DNA from: Chaunax sp. Z400
Lineage: Eukaryota; Chordata; Actinopteri; Lophiiformes; Chaunacidae
Assembly (NCBI GenBank): GCA_037577475.1
Contig: CM075197.1
Coordinates: 22,617,650-22,681,649, forward strand
Reading direction: 5' to 3'
Length of the DNA: 64,000 nt
Shown here: one piece after another, positions 1 through 13,800 of the stretch
How positions within the stretch are numbered: position 1 is the first letter of the stretch
Layout: each line of letters begins with the position of its first letter
The notes under the pieces: generated by a model
Seen by the model: only the letters and a program-made list of their open reading frames with translations
Told to the model about the DNA's origin: nothing
Databases searched by the model: none
Made by a program: the position numbers and the translations under genes

Positions 1-2750
1 TAGGTGGTGACGAAAATGTACACCTGTCTTCCAAATAGAGTTTCATTTTGCTGAATTCCCCAGTTTCTGACACACATATTCAAACCGGTCACCGTCAGCA
101 TTTCTCACTATTGTTTTGTGTTTCACATATCAGATGCAATTACGTGCTCGTCACTCAAAACTTTACAGATTCCACCATCCGTCCTCATGACAAGGAGCAC
201 TCAGGCATGACAACAGATCAGCACATTATCTCTTGGAAACATTTGGGCACATGACTCCTGTTTGTGAGCAGTCCGTGTGCCCGCGGTTGTGGGTTTGATG
301 GTGTGGGCTATGTCTGTGTATGAGAACGTCTGCGATTAAATGTGTGGCTTCATGCTCGTACCCTCAGAACATTTTCTCTGCAGTGTACTCTGGCACCCCT
401 ATGGAAAATACTAACAGTGCTCATGGGGGCAGAACAAAGTACAATCTGATCAACAAAAAAAAAAATCAAAAAAAAGGAGAGAAAAACAAATTCCTGTGAG
501 AACCAAGGCCATCATGGGTCTCCACCTGTAAGGTTACGGACAGAAAGAATGTCATCTTTTATGGTTTTGTTTTTGCATTTCAATTGAGCTTTCTGGCTTT
601 CTCTGCATTTCACAAATGATCTGACATATTGTCCTATCAGGCATATTTAATTACCCTAAAGATAAATTTGCTCATTTATTTGTAATTTATGTAGATGCTT
701 ATTGCATTGTGGCAGCATATCATTAAGGACGTGCGGAATTAAAGTTATGTGATGCATAGATTGTGTGAGATGATCAGTCAAATCGTGCAACCTGACGTCA
801 TGTGTGAGAAATCCAAATTTGAGCTTAATCTGACATCTAGTGGTCACACGTGGGTACATCTCTGAAACTGCTGCTCTGCATTCAGAACGCAACATGAATG
901 TCATTTTGAGTCATATTGTGCAAAAAAAGTTCACATGTCGTAATTAATTTTTATCCACTGAATATATGTTCCCATTAGAATTTATTGTATATAATGTCCA
1001 ATGGGTTATTTATCTCACCTGATGTGAATAAAAAGTGAATCTAGTATTCTGCCTTATTTTAAGATATTTTAGAGACATTCAATTTGGTCTTATACTGAAA
1101 CAAGTCATGTGAATATTTGAGCTCATTTGCAGAAATAGTCACTCAAGTAAAGTAAGAGGATTGTAGGATTGATTTGGTGGCATATTTCAAAGTAAACATT
1201 GTGTGATTGAGGTTGAGCATTGGAAAGCCCGAACTCAATATGCTGGAAAATTCCCTCCTGATTACAATTGTTAATCATCACTTGAGCCTATGGGCTGTGT
1301 TTTTTATTCCAGATGAGTGGTTAAACCCAAACCAGACCCTGTTATGTCTGAACCAGGCTCTATCACCACCATGAGGTCAAATGTTAAAGGTCAACCAAGA
1401 AACAGATGGCAGTCCAGTCAAACCACAACCCTCACTGGGAGTGCATGTGTTTGTGTGTATTGTGTCTGAAGACACCAGAATGGCTCTTATCATAATATAA
1501 CATTTGGCTTTTAACTCAGTTCACTGATGTGTGATAGTGTAACAGAGACATCTCAATGAGGAAATCAAATAATCTTATTTGCCTGCTGTTTTAAATTGGA
1601 TAAAGCTGCTGCTGGGATAATTACACACTTTATAATGTCAAGAAAATAAGAAATTCATAAGAAAACCTCTTAAATTTCCGGGAAACATGTGGAATATTAT
1701 TTCCACTGTGTCACCAAATTGTCTCTTGTCAGTTAAGTAGACACCTTGGCGGTGCCTGGGCTGCATTTGTGACAAGTTGTCCTACATTACTCTACCATGT
1801 TATTTATCATTGTCTTCTCTCTGCAGATATAAGTTTACACTCTTATGGCATTTCATGGGGGAATAACAGCGACAGGAAGCTTACAAACTGACAAATCTGA
1901 TTTGATTGAAAACACGGTCAATCCCACGCTGGCCCAGGCATTCAATCTCAAATCATCACTCACACACAGCCGCCCCATAAACCCACTTCTTAATCCTAAA
2001 GCCTTTTTATTTCATGGTCAGTGTGCCACCCATTGCCACAAATCCCCCTCTGCCTCAGTCTCATCCCGCCCCCATCCCCCCCCCTGTGTGTGTGTGTGGG
2101 TGCGCAGGGATGAGTCTGAGTTCAGGCACAGCTGGCGTAATCATCCTGTAACCTGTTCTGCTCCGGGCATATTTGTGGATGCACTCGCCTGAACTGAGTA
2201 CCTGACAAGGTCAGACAAACAATGCTCATGCAGCCTGCTGCTCTGCTGTGCTGTCATTGCCACTCTCGTTTGTTCTGCGGCTGATGCAGGATGTGAAGGA
2301 CTTCCAGCCTATTTTGGGATTCAAGTGCAGATCGGCGTTCTTGGAAAGACAGACTTCTTAATGCAGTCCAGTCTTGGCCATTTTGCAGCTTTGAAAAGTG
2401 TTCCACAGGATGAGATGCTAGGAGGAATACATCTTAATGCATTGGTGATATAATCCAAATCCAGGTGGACAACTGCTGTTTTTGAGGAGTTCTGCCAGAC
2501 TTCTTTGGAGATTGAAGACAACCTCATATATTTTAATATCTTTTTGGAAAAAATACAACCAATCTGCTGCAGACTGAAAAAAGTTTTGGGTCCCTCTTCC
2601 CTTCCAGTCTCCACTGCATCTCCCCGGAAGGGACCGACTGAATCCACTTCCACCTGGTCTACAAGCGCTCTGCTGCTTAAGCCCATTTGCAAATCGGACG
2701 GATATCATGCAGGGGCCACATAACATGTCGGCCACGTGAATAAAACAATT
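1..2750. other. Upstream intergenic DNA, no gene recognised
   Basis: I find no convincing exon, RNA gene or complete mobile element on either strand. Open frames here are short and lack family resemblance or a splice context. The only simple sequence of note is a C-run followed by a short TG tract near 2072-2098. The stretch is the 5' flank of cntnap1 and may hold its distal regulatory sequence, but nothing specific can be assigned by eye. Confidence 0.6.
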
Positions 2751-2760
2751 AAAAAGAAAT

Positions 2761-2971
2761 AAAAGAACAAGCGCGCGCTCTCGGCGAAGCGCAGCATCAG
2801 CACCAGCATCCAATGCGCGTCCCCGCTCCGGTAGAGGCTGTCCGAGATCCCGGGAAGAGGAGTTGGAGCTGCGCTAGTTTAAGTTGGGCTAAAGGGGGTG
2901 AGAGGATGCTGCAGAACAACCTACGGCCCAATTAACATAGCCTATGCGGAGAAACGTGTTCTAAGTGAAGG
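2761..2971 (+). promoter_or_regulatory. cntnap1: CpG-rich proximal promoter / 5' UTR of cntnap1
   Basis: The 200 bp before the cntnap1 start codon are clearly richer in CG dinucleotides than the surrounding AT-rich DNA (for example GCGCGCGCTC at about 2771). No TATA box is apparent. This is the expected place for a CpG-type promoter and 5' UTR. The transcription start is not defined by the sequence alone. Confidence 0.4.
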
Positions 2972-3032
2972 ATGACTTGCAAAGTACTGAGCATATGCCT
3001 CTTATTTTTGGGTTTTCAACATTGCTCATCAC
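2972..3032 (+). CDS. cntnap1: cntnap1 exon 1: start codon and signal peptide
   Basis: Translates to MTCKVLSICLLFLGFQHCSS, a short hydrophobic secretion signal, followed by one extra base and the donor GTAAGT. The phase-1 end joins exon 2, which begins the mature discoidin domain with ECVDPLVSGLY. An in-frame ATG, the hydrophobic core and the CpG-rich sequence just upstream all support this start. Exon 1 lies 3.8 kb from exon 2, a typical long first intron. Confidence 0.85.
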
Positions 3033-4793
3033 GTAAGTCTTGTGAAACAGCAATTGTTCATCTATTATAGCCTGCTAGAATATTATTAAATCATTTCCAA
3101 AGCGTATTTACGCGCCTTTTAAGCATATTGTTTATAGCGTGTGAACTGCTTAAGATAAAAGTTGGAAGATAACATTTGATATTAACAAGAGGAAAATACC
3201 ACTGGAGGGCTAAATTTAGCCAGGGGTGTTGGGATCTTTGAAGGGCAACACGCGTTGTGATGAAAACCAGGCAATTCCAAAACACGGACCATCAGATTTC
3301 TCTGCTTATCTCGGGTATTGTTATTTCAATAAAGCATTGCTTTGTTGGACCACACAAAAAAGTAGGAGCAAACCGCGGCGGTCCTGCGGAAGGTGCGCAC
3401 GGCTGTTCCCATCGCACTGCATTGCAGTGCTTTCTCTCAGCCGGCGCGCAAGTTTGTGCACCGTGTGGGTTCAGTTCGCGACTTCTTTGCAAAGCACAAC
3501 GCTGCTCGAGAGTCTGTTGTAATAACCTCCAAATTGTATCGCCAGTGCTTGCTGTGGTTGCTGAAAATCCGCTTTTCAAAGTAACGCTTGAGACAGCAGG
3601 ACTCAGCGTCCTCACCCGGACCAGCCCACTGCAGTACTTTTTAAAAAATATTTTAGGAAAGCCTGTGTTCCCATCACCTGTCCCCCCCCCCCCCCAAAAA
3701 AAGGAAGCCCTGCATCCTGAATGAATTCACCTCTCAGCGAAACTACAAGATCAATGAAGCAGTCATGTGGTGGGTTTACTTGGACAGAGGTGGGGGCTGT
3801 GTTTGCGGCTAAAATTGGCTTAGGGTAAAGGTGCTGCATCTATCACAGAGTATATTATTTATTTATTAATTACTTATACGTGAGTCCAGTGTCAGGATGA
3901 CCTCAGAGATTCTTGAATGAACATTAACCCCATCCTACCTATTGCATGACTCATTAGTTCTCATGTGGGAGAGCAGGAAAGAGGCATGCTTTGTCATGTG
4001 ACGTCTGGATATGAAATTAAGAAATAGAAGAGACAACAACTACTGGCAAATTATCCATGAAGGTTAAACCCACCTCACACAGATTATTTAAATACATTAT
4101 ATAGTATATTTTTCCTGCATTTTGATGAAACAGAAGATTATTTGTGATGTTCCTGTCAGATGTTGCGTAATTATTTGAAGATATAAAAGCTTTTTTGATG
4201 AAAAAGGTTTTTTTTTGTGAAGGTGCCTAGCTGCCGCTGAAGCTCTGTCGCTTGGTGTGATCCAAGGGGAATGGTGTGATCTTGTTGTATTAAAAAGTGG
4301 AACTAACGAACCGGATCACTGGATGCTAACAAGTGTGGGCATGCAGCTTGTAGTATAAGCTGCTGGTGTATGCTAACTGTATATATACTGTGTGGAAATA
4401 GACAGTGGAACAATGCCAGACAAAAAATTGAGTGACCCAACCAGTGTTTGTGTTTATTAGGATAGTGGAATGCAAATGCATAAGTCTAAACGATATAATA
4501 TATAGTTAGATAAGCCTCACTGTTTGGTCCATGTGAGGAGAAATGATGTCTAGAAAGAGGAGCATCTTGGTCTGTGTAGAAACATATAGCTGTTTGTGAT
4601 CTGAATTTAAGTTGGAATTTTATTCTTATATACTGCATTGATATTCAGACACCACCCACTGTGATGCATGCCTGGGTATAAATGATTTATCGAAACCCCT
4701 TTAAAAGAGCGTGCTGTATTTTTTTTTACCACCCCTATGTGCTGGAATGTTGCAGTATTTTTTGATGTAATGTTGTTGGACGGCTGCATTCAG

Positions 4794-4829
<36 letters not shown>

Positions 4830-7800
4830 ACACGAGAGTGCTGTCGGAATCCTCAGCTGCCATGCATCACATGCAAGTGACAGCCAGAGGAGGCTCCTCT
4901 CTGCATACTGTATGTAACCAGCAGTAATGATGTGTCAGACCAGACAGAGCTGCCTATTCTCACAGTACACTGATGAATCAGCAAGTGTGATGCTGGAGCT
5001 CTGCACGGGCACACCGTTCCCCACAGCCCCTTTATGATAAATGGAGAAAGAGCCTACTGTGTGTGGTGCAGAGGAGGGAGGGGGCGATGCAGAATCACAA
5101 GGAGAGGGGTGACTCTGCACAGGCATCAGGCTTTAGCTATTACATCATGACGACGCCCACTTGGGTAGAGAGAGAGAAAGAAAGGTAAAAACAAAAATAG
5201 CAAGATGATAATTTGGTGGAGTGTGAGGTAATGGGACGCAGTGGGAGAGTGGATGCTTTTCGGAGTTGAGATGGAGAAGTTGAATAGGTGGGCTTGCAGT
5301 CTTGCCATAGGGAGGCGCCGAGGAGCCGAGTGGCCTGGGTTAACCTCCTGTAGAATGGGATGTAGATGATCTCCTCACTTGAAGTAAAATTCCTTTCCTT
5401 TCACTACTGCTTGAAGATTTAAAAGTAATCTTTAAGCCATTAGCAGCAAATTAACTTGAATAGCCTTTTAAGGGGTGGATCACTTGAAATGTCTCAGTAA
5501 TAACAGAGTGATGCATCAGATATCTGTTATTGATCATCTGCAGTTATATGTGGGATTTGTGCATGATAGAGATGGTGAGGAAGTCCTTTCAGGGAGGCAG
5601 ACTGAGCCGAAAGCCAAGGTCACATTTCCCCTGCTCAGCATGTTTCCTCCATCTGAATGTGCAGCTTGTCCTTGCATGAAAGGTGACAGAACCCATGCCC
5701 ATATGACAAACTCATTGTTACCAAATGAGGTAGAAAATGGAGTTTTCCTGCATATAATGACTCACATATGTTTCATGTGTCGTTTATAGTCGTGAATTCT
5801 GCTAACATCTCCTGTTTCCAGCCACTGCTGCCCAGTCACCTGTGATACTATAAGAACAGGCATTACAATGCCAGGTTACATTGCAGCTGCTTTCATCTAA
5901 CTTAGTTCTATTTTAGTTGATCTTCTACACAGTCGAATTAAATCATTCTAATTTGTTGTGTCAGGATACTTATCATCAAATAAAAGCCGATCCATCTATC
6001 TTTTTAAGCCTATCTATATTAAATCACTTTGCAACACTAAAGCACACATTGGCGCCTGATGAGACAGCGTTTCTCTTGTAGCCCGAGGTGAGGGCCTCTC
6101 ATATTATTCCTCAGCAGTGACACAACAAAAGATTAGGCAGAATTATGGTCAGTTTTAAAAGCTGTGGACTGGGAAGCGAGCCTGAGCATATGAGTGAGGA
6201 CCCTATCGGTCTGGTAAACACATGCAGAATAGCAATCTCAGTTTGGCTTTGACTTTCCTGGTCATTAAATTAACATTTTTCAATAATTTACAGACACTCA
6301 GGCAGAGACATGAAGCACAGAGACACACCCAGAAAGATAATCATTTGATGCTGCATTGTTTTGATTCCATCCCTGCAACACTGAGCAACACAAGACCAGA
6401 TCTGTATTATGGTTCTCTGTTGAAATAGGAAGGCAATCGCTGTGTAACTGTTTGACATTTACAATAGTTTATCTCAGAGATAACACACATTATCAGGAGC
6501 TGTTAGTGTCATATTTCACCGTTAGTCCCTCCCAACCTGTTAAGAAGTGAAGATGATGCACTCTCAGAGCAAAAGCCTGTTAGATTTATACATCTTATAC
6601 ACTTTATAAGGAGGCTTTTGAAGTATGAAGTCTGAATGCCAACAAAAAGACGACATTTTCACTATGGTTTGAATTTACTTGGATCGATCTGGCAAAGCTT
6701 GTACTTGAAGTCTCGTCAAGCGTGCACCATCCTCTGATTAAACTCCGAAGGCTCTTTTCTTATCAAGCTGTGCAGCCATGGCAGTCTCTGACACGATGTG
6801 AGAAAGTGATGTGTGAGTGCTGCATTATGAGAACTTCTTTATAACTCCTTGACCCTGGTGTCTTCCTCATTATCACTGCAGGAGAATGTGTTGATCCGCT
6901 GGTCTCTGGGCTCTATGCCTCCTCCTTCCTGGCCTCCTCCAGATATAACTTTCTTTACTCTGCCAATTTTGCCAAATTGTATGGTAAGTTCTTAAATTGT
7001 ACTTTTGAGTCAATCCATGATTTCACAACAATGATTTCTGCTAACTTCCTTTATGTTTAAAAGATACAAGCCTAAGTAATTGGCTTGAAGTAGCTAAATA
7101 AGTTAGCATCATACCTGCAAACTGCTCAGTGCTTTTCCAATCCAAGACAAAATAGTACCTGCTTATTAGAGTAGGCACCCCAAATTTGTGTTTGCCATAA
7201 ATATCAGGTTCACTGTCACTATTGCTTTTGCTATGATCAATGGTGTGTATCTGTCACTCTTCAAATCAAACACTCTTGTTTTCCCCACCCAGGCAGCAGT
7301 GGTTGGTCACCATCTCCCAGAGACAGACAGCCATGGCTGCAGGTAGACCTGGGCAGGAAGTATCGACTGGTGGCTATCGCCACCCAGGGGACCTTCAATT
7401 CATATGACTGGGTCTCCAAATACACCTTGCTCTACGGAGACAGACCAGACTCCTGGACGCCTTACATTATGAAAGGAGGAAACTCTGTAGGTGATCCAGC
7501 ATGGTTGGGGTGGGACGAGGGCAATAACAGGGATGAGGCGAGGATTAACCAGTCAAACGTAATCTTTACAGCCGATTCCCCAGTCAGTGGGTGTTCCATG
7601 ATGTTCCATTGTCACTGGCACACACACAAAGACAGCATAGCATATTATCCCTCTCAACACTGACAAAGCTAATATCATCATCAGTTCATCTCCAGTCTCT
7701 TAATAAGGCATTAACATCATTGCAGTGGCTCAATAACTCTTTCCACTCTTTTCCGGTCCGATCTGTTTGCAGACGCTGCCTGGTAACTGGAATTATTATC

Positions 7801-10800
7801 AGGTGAAGAGGAATGTCTTCCATTACGCCTTTACTGCTAAACACATTCGTCTGCTCCCTCTGGCGTGGAACACCGAGAATGGAGGGAAGATCGGTGTGAG
7901 GCTGGAGCTGTTTGGCTGCTCTTACGGTAAAAATGACTGATGGAAACTACACAGGGATTTACTGCCTCTGATTCACATCCAAGGACATTCCCATACTGCT
8001 AAATATGCTTTAATATGTTCCTAGTAATACATGGCTAAGCTCAGTGTCACCTGATCCATGCTCAGGAGTCAGGAAGTAAATGCCATCACATTTGAAGACC
8101 TCTAGGATCTATGCCACATACTCATATGATCCTTAAAACCTCTACACATGTTTCACAAGACTCCATAGGCTTAACTATATTTAACATCACATAAAATTGA
8201 AATTTCGTCTGCAGATTCCTATGTGCTACAGTACAACGGGGATGACTCAGTTGTCTACATGTACCCGGAAACGAGATCCCGCACACTGCAGGACCACATT
8301 GCCATAAACTTCAAGACTCTGGAGCAGGATGGTCTGCTGTTACACAGTGAGGGGATCCAAGGAGACCTCTTCACCCTGGAGCTCAAGAGAGGGCGTCTTT
8401 ATCTACACATCGGCCTCGGTACAGCCGAGTAAAACAATTATGAAACTAAAAATATTGTCATCCAAGTCTTTTTCTCAATCATGAAATAAATGAAAGGTTT
8501 TCTGGAAGACAATGACATGACAAAGGCCTATTCCCACAGCAGCAAAAATAAATGTTAAACTTACAGATACGGCAATATCTGCATGCCACACTTATAAAGT
8601 TAACGACTCCTTTGTGGTCTTAAACACTATGTATGTAAAATATTTAATTTTAGCACTGAAATAAGGAGCACAGATTGCACATCACGTCTAAAAAAATGAA
8701 GAAACATTATAATGACTGAATCTGCAAATTTAGTTGTTTAATAAGCCAAGAGTCTAGTCTAAGTAATTGGTCACAATTAGCTAAATAAGTTAGCGTTATA
8801 TTTGCAAAAAACTATCTAGAAGGGAGACCTCAGATTGTCGGCTGGAGAAAAAAAATCAACCTTTTCAGCATTTTCAGTTACTTGGAGCTGATTTTAAGAT
8901 GAGATAAAACAAGATAAGCCTTAAGAAATTTGTCTTGGGCATTGCAGAGCTCAACATACCAGCACTCACCGACAGTCAAAGCACAGCAGCATACAGTGTC
9001 CCACGGATATTAAAAACAGAGTACATATTGCATGATGCCCTACAGAAAAAAATGTTGCACCAATGGCCCATACAAGATATTGCACACATGCCATACATAA
9101 AACAAAACACGAAAAACATTGGAGAGCTTATATCAGGGTAATGCTTAGCTGTCCTACTTGAGGATATTGCACAACTGCCCGAAGACCAGAATTTTAAAAA
9201 TTATTTTTCCAGCCTTTTGGATTTGGAGTTCTGATCTGAGTGTAAAAGACAGGTTACCAAACCATGTTGTGATGCCATACCGAATAATAGATTCAATGGC
9301 TGCCGTGTAGAACAATAATATAATGTTTTTATCCACTCCATGAACCCTGCAGCAGTGACCACTGAAAGTAATACAATGTAATGATAAATACATTTTAAGT
9401 AGCAGTATTTTAGTATTTGTCCTTGCCTTCTGTTTTTCAGGAAGCAGTGTAATACATAAAGTCGATGGTCGAATCACACTGACTGCTGGCAGTCTCCTCG
9501 ATAATTTACACTGGCACTATGTCACCATCAAGCGCTACGGTCGACAGGTGAACTTCACTGTGGACAGTCAGACAGTGACAGCCGTCTGTAATGGAGAGTT
9601 TACACACCTGGATCTGGATACGCAGGTAACTCATAAATATGACCTGACATATCTATCTGTGTGTAGTTACAATGTGAATTAATTTTCTGTTTAATCACGT
9701 TGAATGAGCGCCTTTATTACTTTTCCTCTAGTTATATGTGGGAGGTGTCATTGAACAAAATTTGCCTCATCTGCCCACCACACCAAATTTCCGGGGTTGC
9801 CTTGAAAATGTCTTCATCAATGGCGTCAACATCATCAACAAGGCTCAGCGAGAAGAATCTGACATCCGTATCCCCCGAAAGGTTTCTGATGATCACCTTT
9901 AAATGCGACTAAACAGCATTATCTGTTCCATGCTCACCATACAGTAATAATCAATAGAGATGTTTTCTCTTTGTTCCTTCAGAGAAAGATGCATTTTGGC
10001 TGCAGGGACATTCTGCTCAAACCAATGACTTTTGCAGGGCCCAACAACTACCTGCAGGTACCGGGCTTCTTCAGGAGGCCCCGTATGTTCGTCAAGTTTA
10101 AGTTCCGCTCATGGGACTATACAGGGCTGTTGATGTTCACCCGCTTTGCTGATGACCTTGGAGCCCTTGAGCTGGGCCTGAGCGAAGGACAGATCAACGT
10201 CACTATATTCCAGCCTGGCAAGAAGAAACTCCAGTTTGCTGCAGGTGGGCGTATGCAATTTCTGGTCTTGTCACATATTAGAGAAAAGAATTCATTTCAA
10301 GCTGAGATGAAATAAAATTGCCTTTTTTCCCAAACCCTTTTAGATCATATCCTCGGTCATATTTTGCACCTATTTAACAGCATATGCTAAAAAGTTGAAC
10401 AGACCTGCTTAGTTATGGCTTCTACTCCATCATTATACAATCCCTGTTTGGGGGATGTGCTAATCTATCAGTCGATTCAGCTTAAATGTGTATTGTGGAA
10501 TCTCTGACAAGCATCTCTCCAATCTGTAGGATACAGGCTAAATGACGGTTACTGGCATTCAGTGGATCTGGCAGCCAGAGACAACCTGCTGACCCTCACA
10601 ATAGATGAGGAGGAGGGGTCTCCACTAAAGATCACCAACCCTTTCACAATTCGTACAGGGGATCGCTACTTTTTTGGAGGTGAGGTGATGATGATGTCGA
10701 ACAGCTGTTGACAATTCAACTGTCTGTTTAACTTATTTGCTTGCTCTCCCGTACTCAGGTTGTCCGCAAACCAATAACACGATAAGGAAGTGTGAGACCA

Positions 10801-13800
10801 AGCTGAACCGCTTCCATGGCTGCATGCAGCATATCTTCATAGACAATGAGCAGCTTGATATTGACATTATTCTGCAGCGACAGTGGGGGCGTTATGCCGA
10901 GCTGCTGCTGGGCACATGTGGCATCACAGACAGGTAAGTCAAGTCAGCTTTATTTCTATAGCACATTCAAAAAAATGACTTTACCCAAAGTGCTTTCCAG
11001 TTGAGGCAGATGGTTAGAATCTTCCCAAATACAGACATACATGTAAAAGGAATAGTGCAGTAGATCAGTCCTCAGCAGAACGCATACCTCCGTCAAGGCT
11101 TAGCAATCCTGCACATGTTTATGTAACTCTTAATGTACAGCAGCTAAATAAAGATTGTATTTTGATCAAACACATCTGGACTATTATCTGGACTACACTA
11201 TACACACTGATAAACATTAACACCTTCATTAAAAGTGATTTTTTTTTGCATCATGATTTATGGATTTTTTTTCGGAGAAATAAGGGAAAATATCTTCATA
11301 CCAAAGAAAGTTATAGAATATTCCAGGATCTGCCCCTTTATCCAGATATCCAAAAACATTTTCTGGTTTTATTGCCTGACCCCATGTCCCACCTCTTCAA
11401 AGGTTTCGTTCAAAGTATGAGGACCCAAATGCAGACACCAACTAGAGACAGGGAGATTGCAGTCTAATGATTCAATAAAACTCAAAATAACTCCCAGGCA
11501 AACTGTGTTCATAAATAACAACAAAAGAACAAAAACTAATTCCTTAAGCAGGCAGGTATAAGGCAAATCCCCCAAAAAAGAAAACAAACTACATTCAAAA
11601 AGCAGGCAAAGAGTCCAACAAACAGAAAACCTACACAGAACATAGAGGATGAAGGGATCATGAGGGAGAGTGCTGAAATGTATGGTGTTTATCCACATAA
11701 ACATGACACGACAAACCGACAAAGAGGGTAAGAAACACAGACTATATACAGAGAGGTAACGAGAGGAGATAGGGAACAGGTGGCAAAGGGAGGAGGAGAC
11801 AATGAGAGGCAGGTGGGAACGATCAGACACTCACAATGAAGGGAAAAAGGAAGATTTTACATTCAGTATGAACATATATTTTTTTCACAGATGTTCTCCA
11901 AATCCATGTGAACATGAGGGCAGATGCATCCAATCATGGGATGACTTTATCTGTCTGTGTGAGAACACAGGCTATAAAGGAGAGGTGTGTCACATGTGTA
12001 AGTACTGGCTGGTAGCCTCATCGCTATAATAAGTTTATCTTTCAGTGAATCACGCTCGGCCCATGCCGTATTTTCTCTCTTAATAATAACCAATGGATCA
12101 TCTCGCTTGTTGAACAGCGGTTTATAAAGAGTCCTGCGAGGCGTACAGACTCAGTGGCAAGTACTGGTCTGGAAACTACACCATCGATCCTGATCTCAGT
12201 GGACCGCTGAAACCATTTGAAGTGTACTGCAAAATGAAATGTAAGTAATTACAGTACAAGTTCATAATTGACATGTTCAAATTTAGCTGGATCATCTATG
12301 GGTTGTTCATAAAAAAAAATGGAGTGTGAAAAGTCAGGTTATCATGTTCCTGTAATGAGAACTGTGCACTGAAATTTCATGGGAAATAAAAGGGTTTATG
12401 AAACAAGACAGGGCCGGCTGTTTCTGTGTGTTTCTGTAAGGTTGTTTTGTTTTTTTTGGCACTAATAACAGTCATAATTCTGTCTTACATCATCATTCCC
12501 TCCATCTTCCTCTTTAAAATCCATCAATATAACCTATATATCCTCCACAGCATATAAAGCTTGGACAGTGATTTTAAATGACCGTGTGGATGGCACTAAG
12601 GTGACCGGGAGTTCAATCGACCGGCCCTATATAGGTGATGTCAACTACTGGAACGCCTCCTGGGATGAAGTCACTGCCCTGGCCAACACTTCCATGTACT
12701 GCGAGCAGTGGATCGACTACTCCTGCTACAAGTCCCGTCTCCTCAACACCCCCAGTAAGAGGGATAAGTCATTTTATTAAACTGGTATGGTGGTCATGGA
12801 AAACAAAAAGGATAGGATGATACCATTTCTTTTTCTAAATAGACGGAAGACCCTTTGGTTACTGGATTGGTCGAAACAACGTGAGCCATTATTACTGGGG
12901 AGGAACATTCAGAGAGGTTCAGAAGTGTGGCTGCGCGATCAACCAAACCTGCACCGATCCGAAGTTTCAATGCAACTGTGATGCTGACTATAGACAATGG
13001 TGAGAGGAGGATGAATTGAGCAGGTTTACTTGGTATCTGTGACATTGCTAGTGAAGTCTTCGCATCCCTACTATGGTTGTTCAGGTACTCAGATAAGGGG
13101 TATTTGGACTTCAGAGACCATCTGCCTGTCAGGAAGGTGGTAGTCGGGGACACCAACAGAACTGGCTCGGAGGCACAGTTCACCGTCGGACCCCTTCGCT
13201 GCCATGGCGACAGTGAGCTTAAATATTATGGATTGCGCTCTCCCACTGATGTTCTGTATTGTAAAAGGGTTTTGATTTCTTTTTATACATATATGTATAT
13301 TTGTTTCAATTTCTTTGACAGGAAACATCTGGAACACCATAGCCTTCACCAAGCCCACCTACATAACCTTCCCCACCTTTAGGCCTGGCTCCAGTGCCGA
13401 CATCTCTTTCCATTTCAAAACCTATCTGGAACACTGCGTCTTCTTGGAGAACTCTGATGACCAACTTCGAAACTTCATTCGGATAGAAATGAACAGTGAG
13501 TCGATTCATCATCTTTCAGGGAGCTTTTTATACAACGGGGAGAGTAATCTATGTTACGGAACATTTTTAATAATTTCATCTTTCTCTCTATGTCTTCTTT
13601 CCTCTTCCAGCCACCCATAACCTTGTGTTTATATTCATGGTTGGTGATGGCATCATTAATGTGACACTAAACTCTCCTGTACCACTCAACGACAACGAGT
13701 GGCACTTTGTTCAGGCTGAGATTAATGTGAAACTGGCCCGGATTAAGGTTGACTATCAGCCCTGGGCTGTTAAACGTTTTCCAGGTCAGACCTTTGTCAC

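Noticed and set aside
3257..3724. 155-codon open frame on +
   Set aside because: It overlaps the CpG-rich, stop-poor patch of intron 1, has no family resemblance and competes with overlapping frames on both strands.
9154..9477. 107-codon minus-strand open frame as a host gene
   Set aside because: Its core is LINE reverse transcriptase and it overlaps cntnap1 exon 6 at its start.
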